Source: Penicillium oxalicum | Taxonomy: Eukaryota > Ascomycota > Eurotiomycetes > Eurotiales > Aspergillaceae | NCBI RefSeq assembly: GCF_001723175.1 | Contig: NC_064654.1 | Span: 1,922,001-1,986,000, forward strand | Direction: 5' to 3' | Length of the DNA stretch: 64,000 nucleotides | In this document: positions 35,283-46,161 of the stretch, piece by piece | How positions within the stretch are numbered: position 1 is the first letter of the stretch | Layout: each line of letters begins with the position of its first letter | Notes under the pieces: model-generated | The model's input: the letters and a program-made list of their open reading frames with translations, nothing else | Database searches by the model: none | What the model was told of the DNA's origin: nothing | Position numbers and translations under genes: made by a program

Positions 35283-36346
35283 CTTCGGGGACAAATAGAC
35301 AAAGATTGGACGAAACCGATGATTTGAAGCTCTGGGGAGGAGCCGGCGATAGCAGACCAAGTGTTTGATTTTCATTTTTCCAGGTTCGCGGTGGACTCGA
35401 TTGACGATTCCTTCCGATTGAGATTTTCTTATGAAAAGGAAATGTTCAGTCTGGGCGAGAGTCTTATGGCAAGAAAGAAAAAGATTGAATGGGCCTGGAC
35501 AGATATAGAGAAGAGAATTCAATTGTAGACATGATAGACATCGTAGCTTCGACCCCTTAATTTGACCATCTCTACGAAAAAGACGGTATCACCATAGTTC
35601 ATTTGGCGATATCTCCTTTTCTGAGTCTTGAGACATTAGTCGGTGCATAGAATTGATAATTAGTGTCATCCTTCAAGCAAATTGGGGCAGCCCGGTCTCG
35701 TCGTAAACCTTTGATCGCATACAGCACGGATATCGAACGGACAGTATGCCAGTTTTCCATGTCCGTGTCCGTGTCAGTGTCCGTGTGCGTACCTGTACTT
35801 GACAAAATCCGAGGGCGACAAGAGCCTCCGTGTCCCTGACAGTGCCATGATTAGTACTGCAGTGGATGTTGTAATCAAAGGTTCTTTGGGCTGATAGGCT
35901 CACAATTTGACCATCCGGGTCCGTGTCCTTGTGCCTATCCAATGTTCACGTCTGGGCTCCACAGATCTATAACCCCATCAGCATGAATCGATCGAATCCG
36001 AGACATAGACTATGCTCGATGATTTTTCCAAGGAAGATGACAGGGATTTGACAGTGCTCAAAAGATATTTGATTCGAACAATTGAATGCTCAGCCTCAAA
36101 ACTTTGACGCGTCAGAGTCGAACTAAGATTGAACGCTGTCCGTACCGACAGCAGGCTGATGTGCCGAGATGACCAAGGAAGCTGGAGACCAGAAGGTCTG
36201 GGCATGTTCAATCGCTTGAAGAACTTTTCATGACATCAAATATTTAAGTAAATGACTCACCCATCTTAAGATACAGTGAATGAAATCTTCGAGAAGAGTC
36301 CCATTCAGCGAGCGTGTTTTCATCTCTCTACCTAACCCCCGCCGTC
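35283..36346. other. Divergent promoter of GT32 and RTA1-like genes
   Basis: No gene was seen. A run of GTCCGTGTC-like repeats lies at about 35761-35791. Both flanking genes point away from this region, so it probably carries both promoters. Confidence 0.5.
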
Positions 36347-37443
36347 ATGAGCAACTTCACAATCCCGTCAAAGTATTGTACCTTGGATACGTGTCCCATT
36401 ACAAAAGCACATGTCTTTTATGTCCCATCTTTGGCGGGTAATACCCTCTATGTCGCCTTATTTGCGACTCTGTTGATCGCGCAAATCGCACTCGTCGTTC
36501 GCTATCAAACGTGGGGGTATTTTGCCGGAGTATTTGGCGGACTCGTCTTGGAAGTGGTTGGCTATCTCGGACGAATTCAGATGCACAACAATCCTTTTCT
36601 GTTCACTCCATTGCTCGAGTATGCTTGGACACTGGCTTGTCTCTCCACTAACCTGAGCGCACCAGATGCTGATTATCGCGCCAGATATCTAATCTGTTTG
36701 ACCATCGCCCCGGCTTTCCTGAGCGCCTCCATCTACATCTGCCTGGGCCGCATCGTGACAATCTACGGCGAAAAAATCTCCCGTCTTCGACCGCGAACCT
36801 ATACACTTGTCTTTGTTGGCTGTGATCTGGTATCTCTGATCCTGCAAGCGGCAGGCGGGGCAATCACTTCCATCGCGGATTCGGACCAGTATGACTTGGC
36901 TCAAAGCGGCATTCACATCATGATTGCCGGTCTATCTTTTCAAGTTGCTTCTCTCGCTCTGTTCATGGGGCTTTGTCTCGATTTTGCATGGCAGGTGTCG
37001 AAAGAGCAACATGAATTGAGCCCCGATGTACAAATGCAAGAAGTCAGAGAGAGTGCCCTTTGGAAAGCTTTCCTCGGTGGTCAGTAGAGCCAGTCCACTC
37101 CCTTCAGACTTGTATCCCAAAAGACGAGAAGAAATGTATTGACCGATCATTTTGTTTTCTTGATTCAGCCCTCGCCATTGCCACAGTGACTATCTTCGTG
37201 CGATCTGCTTTTCGGGTGGCTGAGCTCAATGGGGGATTCAACAGTGCACTCGCGAATGATCAGGTGTTGTTCATGATTCTTGAGGGCGCAATGATTGCCA
37301 TTGCTACCATCTGTATGACCGGTTTGCATCCTGGGATCTGCTTCAAGGGGCTTTGGGATGCAACCGAATGGAACTTTCGTCGAGCCCGCCAGAGCGAGTT
37401 GCAGCTCCTTGAAGTGGGCTTGGAACACAAGGCTTGCCCGTAA
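36347..37443 (+). CDS. RTA1-like seven-helix membrane protein
   Basis: Three exons: 36347-36618, 36685-37079 and 37169-37443, giving 313 residues. RTA1-family proteins (Rta1, Rsb1, Pug1 in yeast) are fungal seven-transmembrane proteins tied to lipid-base export and to resistance to 7-aminocholesterol and phytosphingosine. Hydrophobic helices alternate with short loops from residue 25 to 280 ([56 protein letters not shown]). The family signature [10 protein letters not shown] is near residue 235. Intron 1 is 66 nt, a multiple of three, without a stop; removing it gives a continuous family match. The product is likely in the plasma membrane. Substrate unknown. Confidence 0.88.
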
Positions 37444-39492
37444 AAAGTGGTGGTTAGCTTGATTGAGATCGTGTTGGAGAAGGTGAATTTTCCTCGTGAG
37501 ATGCTAGTTTACCTGGGATGATTTAATTGGCTGAGATTGAGACTCGTGCCCGATTGGATAACTGTTTCTGTCTTTGATTTTCGAGCTTATGGAAGTGTTG
37601 TTGAATTTTTGATTCTTTTTTTTTGTGGCTCTGCTTCGAATAGAAAGACCACTGTGACAGTGTATAGCATGGTTACGATCGATGGTGATTTGCATCCTGA
37701 CACAAAACGGTCAAATTAGAATATTTTTACTAATCCGGTAGTGATGCTGAAACATTTTCTCAATAAGGGGGGATGCTGGTAGTGGTAATACGTAGGTAAG
37801 ATGCACAGCTTTGAGTTCGATGCTTACCATGTACAGTAGCTCAACTGGAGTCAAGTACTGATCTGTCTAAAGAGCAGAGAAAAGAGAGCGACGGCTATTC
37901 ATTTACCCCTTACGGGATTTTATTGCAAAGAGGTACATGCAAGTAGAGGGCCATTGAAGAGACGATACTTTCAAAGTATGGAACGTGGTCCCCTCAAGAA
38001 TGACACCCTACTCAGTATGGGTCGCAGAGACTGTAGGCATTCGATCATGACTTGCGACCTGTCATCTGTTTGAAATTTATTTGACTTGCATCATTTCATT
38101 GCTGCATGGTCTTGCCGTATAATGTTTCAAGGAGATCTGCAATGCATGATTAAGTGCAGCAGCCGTGGTGCATGTCAGGGGCTTCTTCAGATCTCGTGGA
38201 CTATAGAGCATTCGGTGGAAGTCTTCAAGAAGATTATCTGCGAAGAAATGCATAGCAAGGTCTGGGTAGATACTGTTTGACCTCAGGGTCTCAGTGCCTC
38301 AGCCCTAGTGCAGCAAGTCCCCCGTTGATCAACTGCTCTTGGATTGGGTACGGTCAGGTCGCGCCAAGTTTTGATAAGCTCCTTTTGATGTATCTGCATG
38401 ATATCAACTCCAATAGTATTCAGACTATTGACAAGAATCCTCATCTAGCTCGAGACGTTTGCCGATCTTCGGCCTTGCGTCCGCAATGGGTATAGGGTCA
38501 AGATTTAATTCAGGGGGTCACGCCTTCGAGGGGTTTCGACTACTAGGTGAAAAAAAGACATGGCACAGAGAGAGACTAAAGTAAGAGTACTTGCACACCT
38601 ACGAGACGAAAGGAGAACCTATCGACCGTCTTTTATTATTTTTTTTTTAACTTGGAACTTCCCGGGCCGCTCCATGTGTAGCAATCAACAAGTGTTGTAG
38701 TATTGTACAGTACATGTACCCATGCATATGATATCTTTTACAATTTAACAGCCATCTGCACGTCCAACAGTATTCTGTCCAAACTTCAAAGTATGTCAAG
38801 ATGGTCAGTCTTACGTCTCTCCATCCGCGTGTTCTCCTGTGTGCGTGTCCACCCTCGATCCTCCGACCGGTCCAGAATCAAAGGAATCCACCGGACGGGA
38901 CAGGATCCCCTTTTATCGGTCGAGCTTTACCCAGCTGGGCCTCTACCGAGTTGGTTGGGCGCATTTAGTCTCAAGACAATTTCCTCGAAAGTCGGTCTAG
39001 TCTCTTGAGAAGTCGGAGTCGTTGCAAGCCGCATTCTGATGTACCTCGAAACTGAAATAGTACGATAATGTTGTCAAACTGTCGCCCGGTGGAAAGGATC
39101 CGCTTCTGGGAGTTCCGAGTCTAGACAGTCCGTACATAGTTCGTTCTCCACTCCACCGTGTTTGAGCGGCTCTGATGGATGCAGACCGGGGCAGAGCAGC
39201 ACTTGGGAATGCTTCATTCTGCCAAATTATCTCGAGGTGTGTCATGGGATTCTAACTTAGTGTGTCGTACCACAGTGAAAAGCTCGCGTCAATTACATCC
39301 CTTTTGGTGTGCCGTCTCCTATTCCTGTGCAGGATTCGTTACAGTATGCAATGATCGGCATAGAGCTCAAACAGTGAATTTCTTGATGCAGCCAAGTAGT
39401 TACATGGATTGTGGCTCGACCTCCTTTATCCCGTCGATGCATATCTCTGCCATAGCGTCAAGTGAGGTCTCCAGGTGGGCATCTTCCTATGT
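37444..39492. other. 2 kb spacer between RTA1-like gene and xylanase
   Basis: No gene was recognised; the longest frames are about 100 codons with no domain. Both flanking genes end here, so it is a convergent spacer holding two 3' UTRs. Confidence 0.45.
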
Positions 39493-40510
39493 CTACTGGC
39501 ACTGGGAGTACCATGCATTGGTAACCTTGCAGCTGCCCGAGGCACAGCACGAAGGACCGTTCCAGCCCTGGCCACCACACTGACCCCAGAGCGGAGAGCA
39601 GCTCCCACTACCACCAGAGGTAGGGCCTGACGACGCGCTCGAAGTGGTAGCTGTACCAGAGCCCGAGCCCGAGCCCGAACCTGAACCTGAGCCCGAGTCC
39701 GAGCCCGAGCCACTAGCAGCCTCGGAGACGGTGATCGAGGCAGAGCCGCTGCTGCCATAGCCTTCGGTGGAGACGATCTGATAAGCAGCGCTGCTCAGAG
39801 GGTTGTGGGTCATGCCCTGAGACTGGTAGTAGTTGTAGTGGTTGGCCGTGGTCACCGTACCGGAGGAACGCTTGTTCTTACGAACAGACCAGTTCTGGAG
39901 GTAGTTGTTGCCCCGGTCGACCAGGCAGACTTCGTAGTCACTTCCGTCACTGTGCAGTGTACCCTTGCTTTTGCCGCCAGAACAAGGGTTGTAGCTGCCG
40001 TAGTCCTCGAGGATCTATCATGGAGGGGTCAGATGGCGGCCACACAGCATTGCGTCGGTCCACAGACAGAGAGGGGTGAGGGGGAAGCCTACATAGTTCT
40101 CGCCTTGGCCGGACCAAGTGTAGACGGCAAGGTAGAAGTTACCCGCGCAGTTCACAGTGCCGGAGAAGTTGATGGTCCTGGGCTCAGCCTTTGACCAGCC
40201 CTTACCAGCAGTGAAATCACCGACATTCTGCCAGTTGACAGAGTATGAGCCGGCCGCGCCGTTCGTGTAGGTTGTAGTGCCACTGGAGCCATCGTCCCCT
40301 TCACGATCAATTAGGGCCCGAGTCTTTTACACCGGAAGGAGTGGGACCGATGCTGGCATTGCACTTACAGAACTGGTAGAAGAAGCCGTTGTTGGTTCCC
40401 TGCCCGTTGGGAGTATTGCGCTTAGCAATCGCATCGGGCGCCGCTGCAGGGCTGGCGAGGACGCCGGCCGTCACCGCCGCAGCAACGAAAGCCGTGGTGA
40501 AAGAGAGCAT
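39493..40510 (-). CDS. Secreted GH11 endo-1,4-beta-xylanase with CBM1
   Basis: Three exons, 40510-40369, 40298-40093 and 40014-39493, give 289 residues. It cleaves xylan outside the cell. A signal peptide is clear ([20 protein letters not shown]), followed by a probable KR processing site (AIAKR). The GH11 beta-jelly-roll spans about 35-212: [13 protein letters not shown], then Glu114 in QGENYILEDYG as the likely nucleophile and Glu200 in [11 protein letters not shown] as acid/base, by family alignment. A Ser/Gly linker ([14 protein letters not shown]) precedes a C-terminal fungal cellulose-binding module CBM1 with Cys, Trp and Tyr in order ([24 protein letters not shown]). The two-domain design is typical of biomass-degrading secreted xylanases. 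All splice junctions keep the frame. Confidence 0.95.
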
Positions 40511-40643
40511 GATGGCTGAAATCGATGTTTTATTCAAAGGAACGATGTGGTTCGAATGTGTCGAGTAGTCTGAGCTCTGAACCAAAAAAACAAAAACAGT
40601 CGTATATGCCTGAGACACATCAGAACATCGAGACCAAACCCAT

Positions 40644-40651
40644 CTTATATG
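40644..40651 (-). promoter_or_regulatory. TATA-like box of the xylanase gene
   Basis: CATATAAG on the minus strand, about 134 nt upstream of the xylanase ATG. A GGCTAG (XlnR-type GGCTAR) occurs at 40684-40689 on the + strand. Confidence 0.5.
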
Positions 40652-40861
40652 CTGATTTTCTTGGCCTTCACTGCTAAGCCCTTGGCTAGTGCTTACACGA
40701 TCGGGACAAGCAAATAGCCTTAAATTGAGCCCATTAACCCGAATGCCTGCATGTCTGTCTTTGAAACAGCAGTCGAAACAAGAAAACCGCCATCAATCTT
40801 ACTAAGATCATTGATCCTGTCCCTTCTGTGGCCTCTGAAACAGCCTAAAGAACCCTGAAAG

Positions 40862-40875
40862 GTGGGGTCCCCCAC
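40862..40875. promoter_or_regulatory. Paired CreA-type sites upstream of the xylanase
   Basis: GTGGGGTCCCCCAC is a near-palindrome with two inverted copies of the CreA consensus SYGGRG (GTGGGG at 40862-40867, CCCCAC at 40870-40875). Paired CreA sites are known to mediate glucose repression of xylanase genes in Aspergillus. The position is about 352 nt upstream of the xylanase start. Binding is inferred. Confidence 0.5.
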
Positions 40876-40914
40876 CGGGCTTCTGCAGGGCTTCCATCTC
40901 ATCTCACCTGTCCA

Positions 40915-41538
40915 TCAAACTCCATACGATCCAGGGAGTGATGGGCCTCCTGCGTGTCCTGAAGAGCCGAAAATACCTCTCCAAGCATCAAACCCTCGGG
41001 TCACCCGCCACGGATGTGGAACCCGAAAAGCTTGTACACGGACAATTGCCAAATGCGGACCGAGGATCCGCACAAGATCAGAATGATCCCTGAGTGAATA
41101 GTACGTGTTATTCTTTGCGCACCGCAAATTATTGTACACTCCAGTTGTCATGTCCCCGATGCCTGAAGACTCCACATCAGTCCTGAACATGGCACTGATC
41201 CGCCCCGGCGGCACACATCGCATGCCCGTGGTGTGTACAACGCGGAGAAAAGGCCGTTCTGGTGGTCCGTCTATTTGACACCGGATATAAACACCCTCCT
41301 CCCGAAGAATACCTAGGCAGTAAGAACCCAACGATTTCCATATGAGAAAAGAAACAAGCTTTCTTCCATTCTGATCCTGAATAGCACCCGAGAGCGTTGG
41401 ATTCTCCAGGTTTGCAAAGGATCGGGAATCAAGTGTCAGGGTTGTTTCATAAAAATGTCCAGTCTCACTACACTCGCATCCCCGCATCAGCTTAAGACTT
41501 TTCTTCTCGCACTCAACTGACCAGTCCCCTCCGGCCAA
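40915..41538 (-). CDS. Hypothetical protein, start uncertain
   Basis: An open frame of about 207 codons whose first codon is not ATG; the first in-frame ATG (41487) would give 190 residues. A stop lies a few codons upstream, so either the ATG at 41487 is used or a short upstream exon is missing. The N-terminal part, DWSVECEKKSLKLM then GCECSETGHFYETTLTLD, has spaced Trp and Cys and weakly recalls the CVNH lectin fold, but the match is too poor to claim. It lies 75 bp downstream of the next gene on the same strand. Unrecognised; moderate belief that it is coding. Confidence 0.4.
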   Translation of the reverse strand: MAGGDWSVECEKKSLKLMRGCECSETGHFYETTLTLDSRSFANLENPTLSGAIQDQNGRKLVSFLIWKSLGSYCLGILREEGVYIRCQIDGPPERPFLRVVHTTGMRCVPPGRISAMFRTDVESSGIGDMTTGVYNNLRCAKNNTYYSLRDHSDLVRILGPHLAIVRVQAFRVPHPWRVTRGFDAWRGIFGSSGHAGGPSLPGSYGV

Positions 41539-41613
41539 GGCTCGATTGAGTCTTTGCCTTTCAAGTAATCAGAACAGGGAAACAGAGGAAACAAAAAGAA
41601 AGAAAGAAAAGGC

Positions 41614-42540
41614 TCAAAGCCCCTGAGCATCCCATATATCACCCGCGATTGCCTCGAGGAGTGAAATCGGGATCACCGGATTTGCCTCAGTTGGATTCGG
41701 TGGACGACACATTATCTCCTCAATCGTGATCGTTAAAGGCGACGTACTTGGGACTGTAGTGACAGGTTGACCGGCGCCACCTGGTAGCCGGGTGACTTTG
41801 ATCGACTGCCGAGTATGTGGCCGGTATTGGCGTCGACCGTTGCGCATGTATATAGGCGGCTGCTCGAGCACCACGGATTCGAATATGACCTCGGCGATAG
41901 TGCGATTAATCGAGATGAGAATCACTATGTTGACTTCGCCCTGAGAGTTGGCTAGCCACCAGGTAGCGTCCGCTCGTAATTTTTTTCTCGATTCTGATAC
42001 TCCAACTTCGAGGACAACCGATGGCCAAGTTCGGCTCCGACCGGGGGGAATAGACTTTGGGAACCATGATCCGTCTGGCTCTTTAGAGGATTGTGTACCT
42101 TCAACCCTTCCTGATACTCCATTAACAACAAGTAACACTATTCCAGCCGCCTCAAGAGAAAGGGTCAAAAAAGTCTGAAATTGCCCGACGGCACGCTCGT
42201 GAGGTACCCCTGGTACTGTAATAAGTAAATACCGATTTCCTGCGTCGTACAGTTGTCGGCAACCCTTTGAGAGCTTCAGCTCTGCGATCTCTGGTGGTAC
42301 GTTGGTGAACTTCGCGTACGTAGTCACTAGGCCAGGCCTAGCGCGAAGTTGGTTGAGTATGGCTCGCATTGCTCGGGCTGATGACCCAATCGCTTCTTTC
42401 TGACAAACAACATCAAAGTTGTCAAATTCGGGATCAAAGCCGTCAAAGTTAGGGCTTGTCATGGCGGAATCGACCTTTGCGATGGCAACCAGTCGAGAGG
42501 TGTCAAGGATTGCAAGCTCCGAGGTGTTGCTTGCGGCCAT
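41614..42540 (-). CDS. Fungal PD-(D/E)XK nuclease-like protein, function unknown
   Basis: A single exon of 308 residues with an ATG start. The central part reads PDGSWFPKSIPPGRSRTWPS then VVLEVGVSESRKKLRADATW, followed by WLANSQGEVNIVILISI. This resembles the acidic-residue, E-x-G, then Trp/Asp-rich pattern of a fungal restriction-endonuclease-like fold family that is abundant and unnamed in Aspergillus genomes. The fold assignment is inferred from pattern alone and active residues are not proven. No signal peptide or membrane helix. The neighbour downstream (40915-41538) is on the same strand only 75 bp away and may be co-transcribed by read-through or simply tandem. Confidence 0.6.
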   Translation of the reverse strand: MAASNTSELAILDTSRLVAIAKVDSAMTSPNFDGFDPEFDNFDVVCQKEAIGSSARAMRAILNQLRARPGLVTTYAKFTNVPPEIAELKLSKGCRQLYDAGNRYLLITVPGVPHERAVGQFQTFLTLSLEAAGIVLLVVNGVSGRVEGTQSSKEPDGSWFPKSIPPGRSRTWPSVVLEVGVSESRKKLRADATWWLANSQGEVNIVILISINRTIAEVIFESVVLEQPPIYMRNGRRQYRPHTRQSIKVTRLPGGAGQPVTTVPSTSPLTITIEEIMCRPPNPTEANPVIPISLLEAIAGDIWDAQGL

Positions 42541-44441
42541 TTTGAGCTGATCTTGCCCCGTCAGTCCTGGTCAGACCAATGATCTTTCGTCAGTCATTGG
42601 TCACGGAGTCATACTTACTTCAGACGTCAAAAATCTTTTCTTGCTCAACAATGAAATTTCTGACAGGCAACAGACGAGATCATGCAGAGTCGAAAAAACA
42701 TTGAAGCAGAATGGGGACGAAAGCATCGAGAAAGATCGAGGACGAGGACATGGAAAGGAAGGAGCGACTTACCCAATTTGAAGGCGGCGCTTCAGGGCAC
42801 ACCTCCAGCACCTCGCGTCTTCTGCCTCAGCTCTTGAGGTATACCTTAACTCTGAAACCTTCACTTGGATTTCTCAACTCTTGTTGATAGAAGAGGCACA
42901 TGAAAATCCACATTTATTGATATGCTTCAGGAAATAGGTATCCAGGTCGTCGCATTGCGGGTTGAGGAACTCGACTCCCATGATGCTGGGAGTAGATTGA
43001 AGTTCTGCGCTTACCTTTGATGCAATTCTATTTGCCTGATCTGGATATTGGCCCTGGGCTTTGTGCCCGTGACGGACTATTCGGATTCCTACTCGTCCTT
43101 GTGCCGTCTGGGCTGTCATTGTCACTGAAGGCAGCAGCAGTAGGTCATTGGCAGAGGGTCAGGCATGACGATACTCTGTTGGCCCATCGAGCTCGGGGTT
43201 GGTCTCTCTCCCGCGGTCGAGATACCGAGTCCAGATCATTTTGTCTTTCTTCTAGTAGACATCTGAAAAGGTCCGGTCGGATCTAAATCAGACCTTCCAC
43301 TGAAGAAGAAGACACCCGTCTCCTTTTTTCTTTCTTTCTTTCTTTCTGTTTTCGTTTTCTTTTTCTTTTCCATCTCTCTTTCGGTGGCCCTGTCGGAGTC
43401 TCGTCTCTGTGTTCTTCTTCCATGCTCCACTTCCTTTTTATCCTTTCCCCTTTTTGCTCTTTTCACTTGTCCCCCCTCTCCGCTCCGCTCCCTCAGCCTT
43501 CAGTCGCTGATCGATGATCCTCACTCTCCCTCACTTTTCCCGTGACAACATTTGATCCTGCACCATTGCCGTCTCAAGCTTGCGGTCCCTACTTCTCAAA
43601 CAAGCCAGACGGGACCTGTCTTTTTGGCAGCTGGTGTCTGTTCCAGCATCATAGTTCTCACGAATCAGGTTCCCCACCGATCAGTGCCGAGACCGAAACG
43701 GAACCTGCGCCCCGTGACTGGAGTGCCCACTTTCAGTTGACGGCCGACGCAGATTTGACGGCCACTTCCTTTCCTCGCCCGTGGATTGCTGGTGAAGCTC
43801 CCGCACCACAACGACGACTCTACCACTGAATCTCGGGCTGGGAACGATCACACCCCTCGGTAGTTGAGCGGGAGCACGATCGATAAGGTCAAGCGGCAGA
43901 CAAGCATCAGACTATCCATGTCCACGCGACGCGCTTCTTCACGTCACTTTGTCCAAGCAACCAACATAGTGGCTCACTAGCCTGCTGGCGAGTTGCACCT
44001 CCAACGGTCACCTTGATCCCCACCACAGCGGCGCCCCCCCTGCAGGGTACTCTTCATTTCACAGTTCCCGGTCTTCTTGGTCCTTTTCCCTCTCCCCACT
44101 GTGGGCTGTCCAACCCCCCCTTTAGCAGTTAGCACCTGGTGTCATCTACGGCTTCTCAACGAGAAAAGGGAGGGCGAAGTCAATACATCGGTGACTAGCA
44201 ACCGCTCGTTTGCTCATCCTTTGGCACCCACTGTCCCCTCGGACGGGCCTACAGGCGAGACACTGGTATGGAGTGAGTGGGACGCACTGCTCTCGAAATT
44301 TCTCACCTGGATCGGAAGCAGATCTAGCTTCTCTCTTTTGCTGTGTCACCACTGCTTCACTAGATAGGGATCCAGCTGGACTGGCATTTCCCTCCGTCGC
44401 TCTTTGCAATCACTAGATAACCTTCTCCGAATCGAGTTGGG
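42541..44441. other. Long upstream region and possible 5' leader of teaR
   Basis: No gene was called. The first part is the promoter of the PD-(D/E)XK-like gene. From about 43310 to 44440 the + strand is strongly pyrimidine-rich with TTTC repeats (43325-43347), as in long fungal leaders. A 95-codon frame at 43542-43829 begins with GTG and has no ATG, so it is not called. Confidence 0.45.
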
Positions 44442-46161
44442 ATGGCGGGTATAGCCACTGCGTATTCGACCGAGGCGCTGACCCCATCTGGAGGGCTCGA
44501 TCACGAAAAATGGGAATTTGCGGTGCCGCTTGGAAATGAGGTATGTTCGACATCTCCGAATCCCGCAATGCTGTTCATCTGCAGATCTCGCTCGGGGGAG
44601 GGAGACCACAGTCGGTCTCCACCGGTCATGGAGATTCACAGCGAACGAGATACACAAAATTTTGAAAAAAAAAAAACAATGGTGCTGGTTGGAACCCGCC
44701 CGCTGACAAGCATTCTTCGGTCCCTTTCCGCAGGAGACTCAACATTCCACGAGACCTCGACATTCTCACGATTCAAACCCCGCCCGGGCGAGATCGACCA
44801 AACAACGTAATTCACATGGCTCCCGAAGCTCCTCTGTCTCCCGCACGCTGCAGTCGCATGGCCGACGCGATCACAGTGTACATCGACATGGAAATGACCT
44901 GGCCGGTGCCCCTGGAGCGGAAGCGATCGCATATCGTGACGTTGAGATCTCGGATCCCCAGGATGGATATGGAGCACCGGAAGAGATCAGCGAAAATTGG
45001 ATTCATCGAGACAAATTGGCGAAGATTGAGAGCGAGGAGCTTCAGCAGGCGGCAATTCTCTTCCACCGGCGGATGAGGGCTGGAAGCAAGTCCAGCGCCG
45101 GGCCAGGCAAGGGCCACGATGCTCATCATGTGGGCAACGCGTACGGCTCCACGACGCAGCCCACATCGCCCGCGGCAGAGCGCTCGGAGCCCTGGCCGGA
45201 GCTTCACGAGGATCGCGGAAGACCCATTGAGATGGACGATGGCCCTAACGACGAGCGGAAAAAGTGGGATCTGCGTCGCCCGGAAGAGATCGCTTCTCAT
45301 GAGACTACGCCAAGTCTGTACAGCAACCCAGGTCTACGGAAGAGCTCGTCGAGGATTCCCATCTCGACCGCGAGTCCTGTCCCGATCGGTCGCCGGAGCC
45401 GTGCGACCACGGGTGAGCTTGACGACGACGAGTGGGGTCGTGGCCGCCGCGCAAGTGAGCCCATGATGGTTGAGCCGGACACATCGACCCCATCGCCCGG
45501 GAGTCGTCCCGTCAGCCGTGGCTTCAGCACGACCCAGAATACCCCGGCCAAGAAGACGCCCGCGAAGGGGACTAGCACAACCAGATCGAACAGCCGCAAG
45601 ACCTCTGCGCCTGCCGGCAACAGGAAACCGTCTAGCGCGAGGTCACGGACTGTCTCCGGCAACACTTCCCAGCGACCTGTGACTCGTGGAGGAGAAGCCC
45701 GGCCTCCCAACACGATCAACCGCCCCGAAGGCGATCCCCCATGGTTGGCAACCATGTACAAGCCCGATCCTCGTTTACCGCCAGACCAGCAAATGCTGCC
45801 GACGATCGCCCGGAAGATGCAGCAAGAGCAATGGGAAAAGGAAGGTCGTGCACCCACCACGTATGACCGTCACTTTGCCCCACTTGCTGTTCATGCCGAC
45901 GAGCAGCCTCGTGTCCCCGCCAAGGTGGAGGAACCGGCGCCTGAAGAGAAGCCAGAAGACAAGGTGGAGGAGCCAGCACGATCGATCAAGAGCCCCGAGC
46001 CACCCCGGCCCAACACGAGCACCGGCTATAGCACAATGCCAAAGGTGCAGGACACCCCGCAAGTGGGCCTCACGCCCAATCCCAACTGGAATCCACCCGT
46101 GGTGACTGCCCAGCAGCCTCTGAAGAAAGAAAAAGGTTGCGGGTGTTGCATTGTTATGTAG
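44442..46161 (+). CDS. teaR: TeaR/Mod5-like cell-end marker with CaaX box
   Basis: Two exons, 44442-44540 and 44734-46161, give 508 residues. TeaR (Mod5 in fission yeast) is a prenylated plasma-membrane receptor that anchors the TeaA/Tea1 landmark at hyphal tips and so guides polarised growth. The C-terminus GCGCCIVM ends in CIVM, a CaaX box, with a preceding Cys that could be palmitoylated. The conserved block SENWIHRDKLAKIESEELQQ lies near residue 105. Elsewhere the protein is low complexity, rich in Ser, Pro, Arg and Thr. A Trp/Pro motif (GDPPWLATMYKPDPRLPPDQ) lies near residue 350. I recognise it as TeaR from the CaaX end and this block; the rest of the sequence is fast-evolving. Confidence 0.82.

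Noticed and set aside
35761..35791. GTCCGTGTC-type repeats as a CRISPR-like or regulatory array
   Set aside because: The copies are adjacent without spacers and the host is a eukaryote; it is a simple repeat.
43542..43829. 95-codon frame ahead of teaR
   Set aside because: It begins with GTG, has no ATG and lies in a pyrimidine-rich leader.
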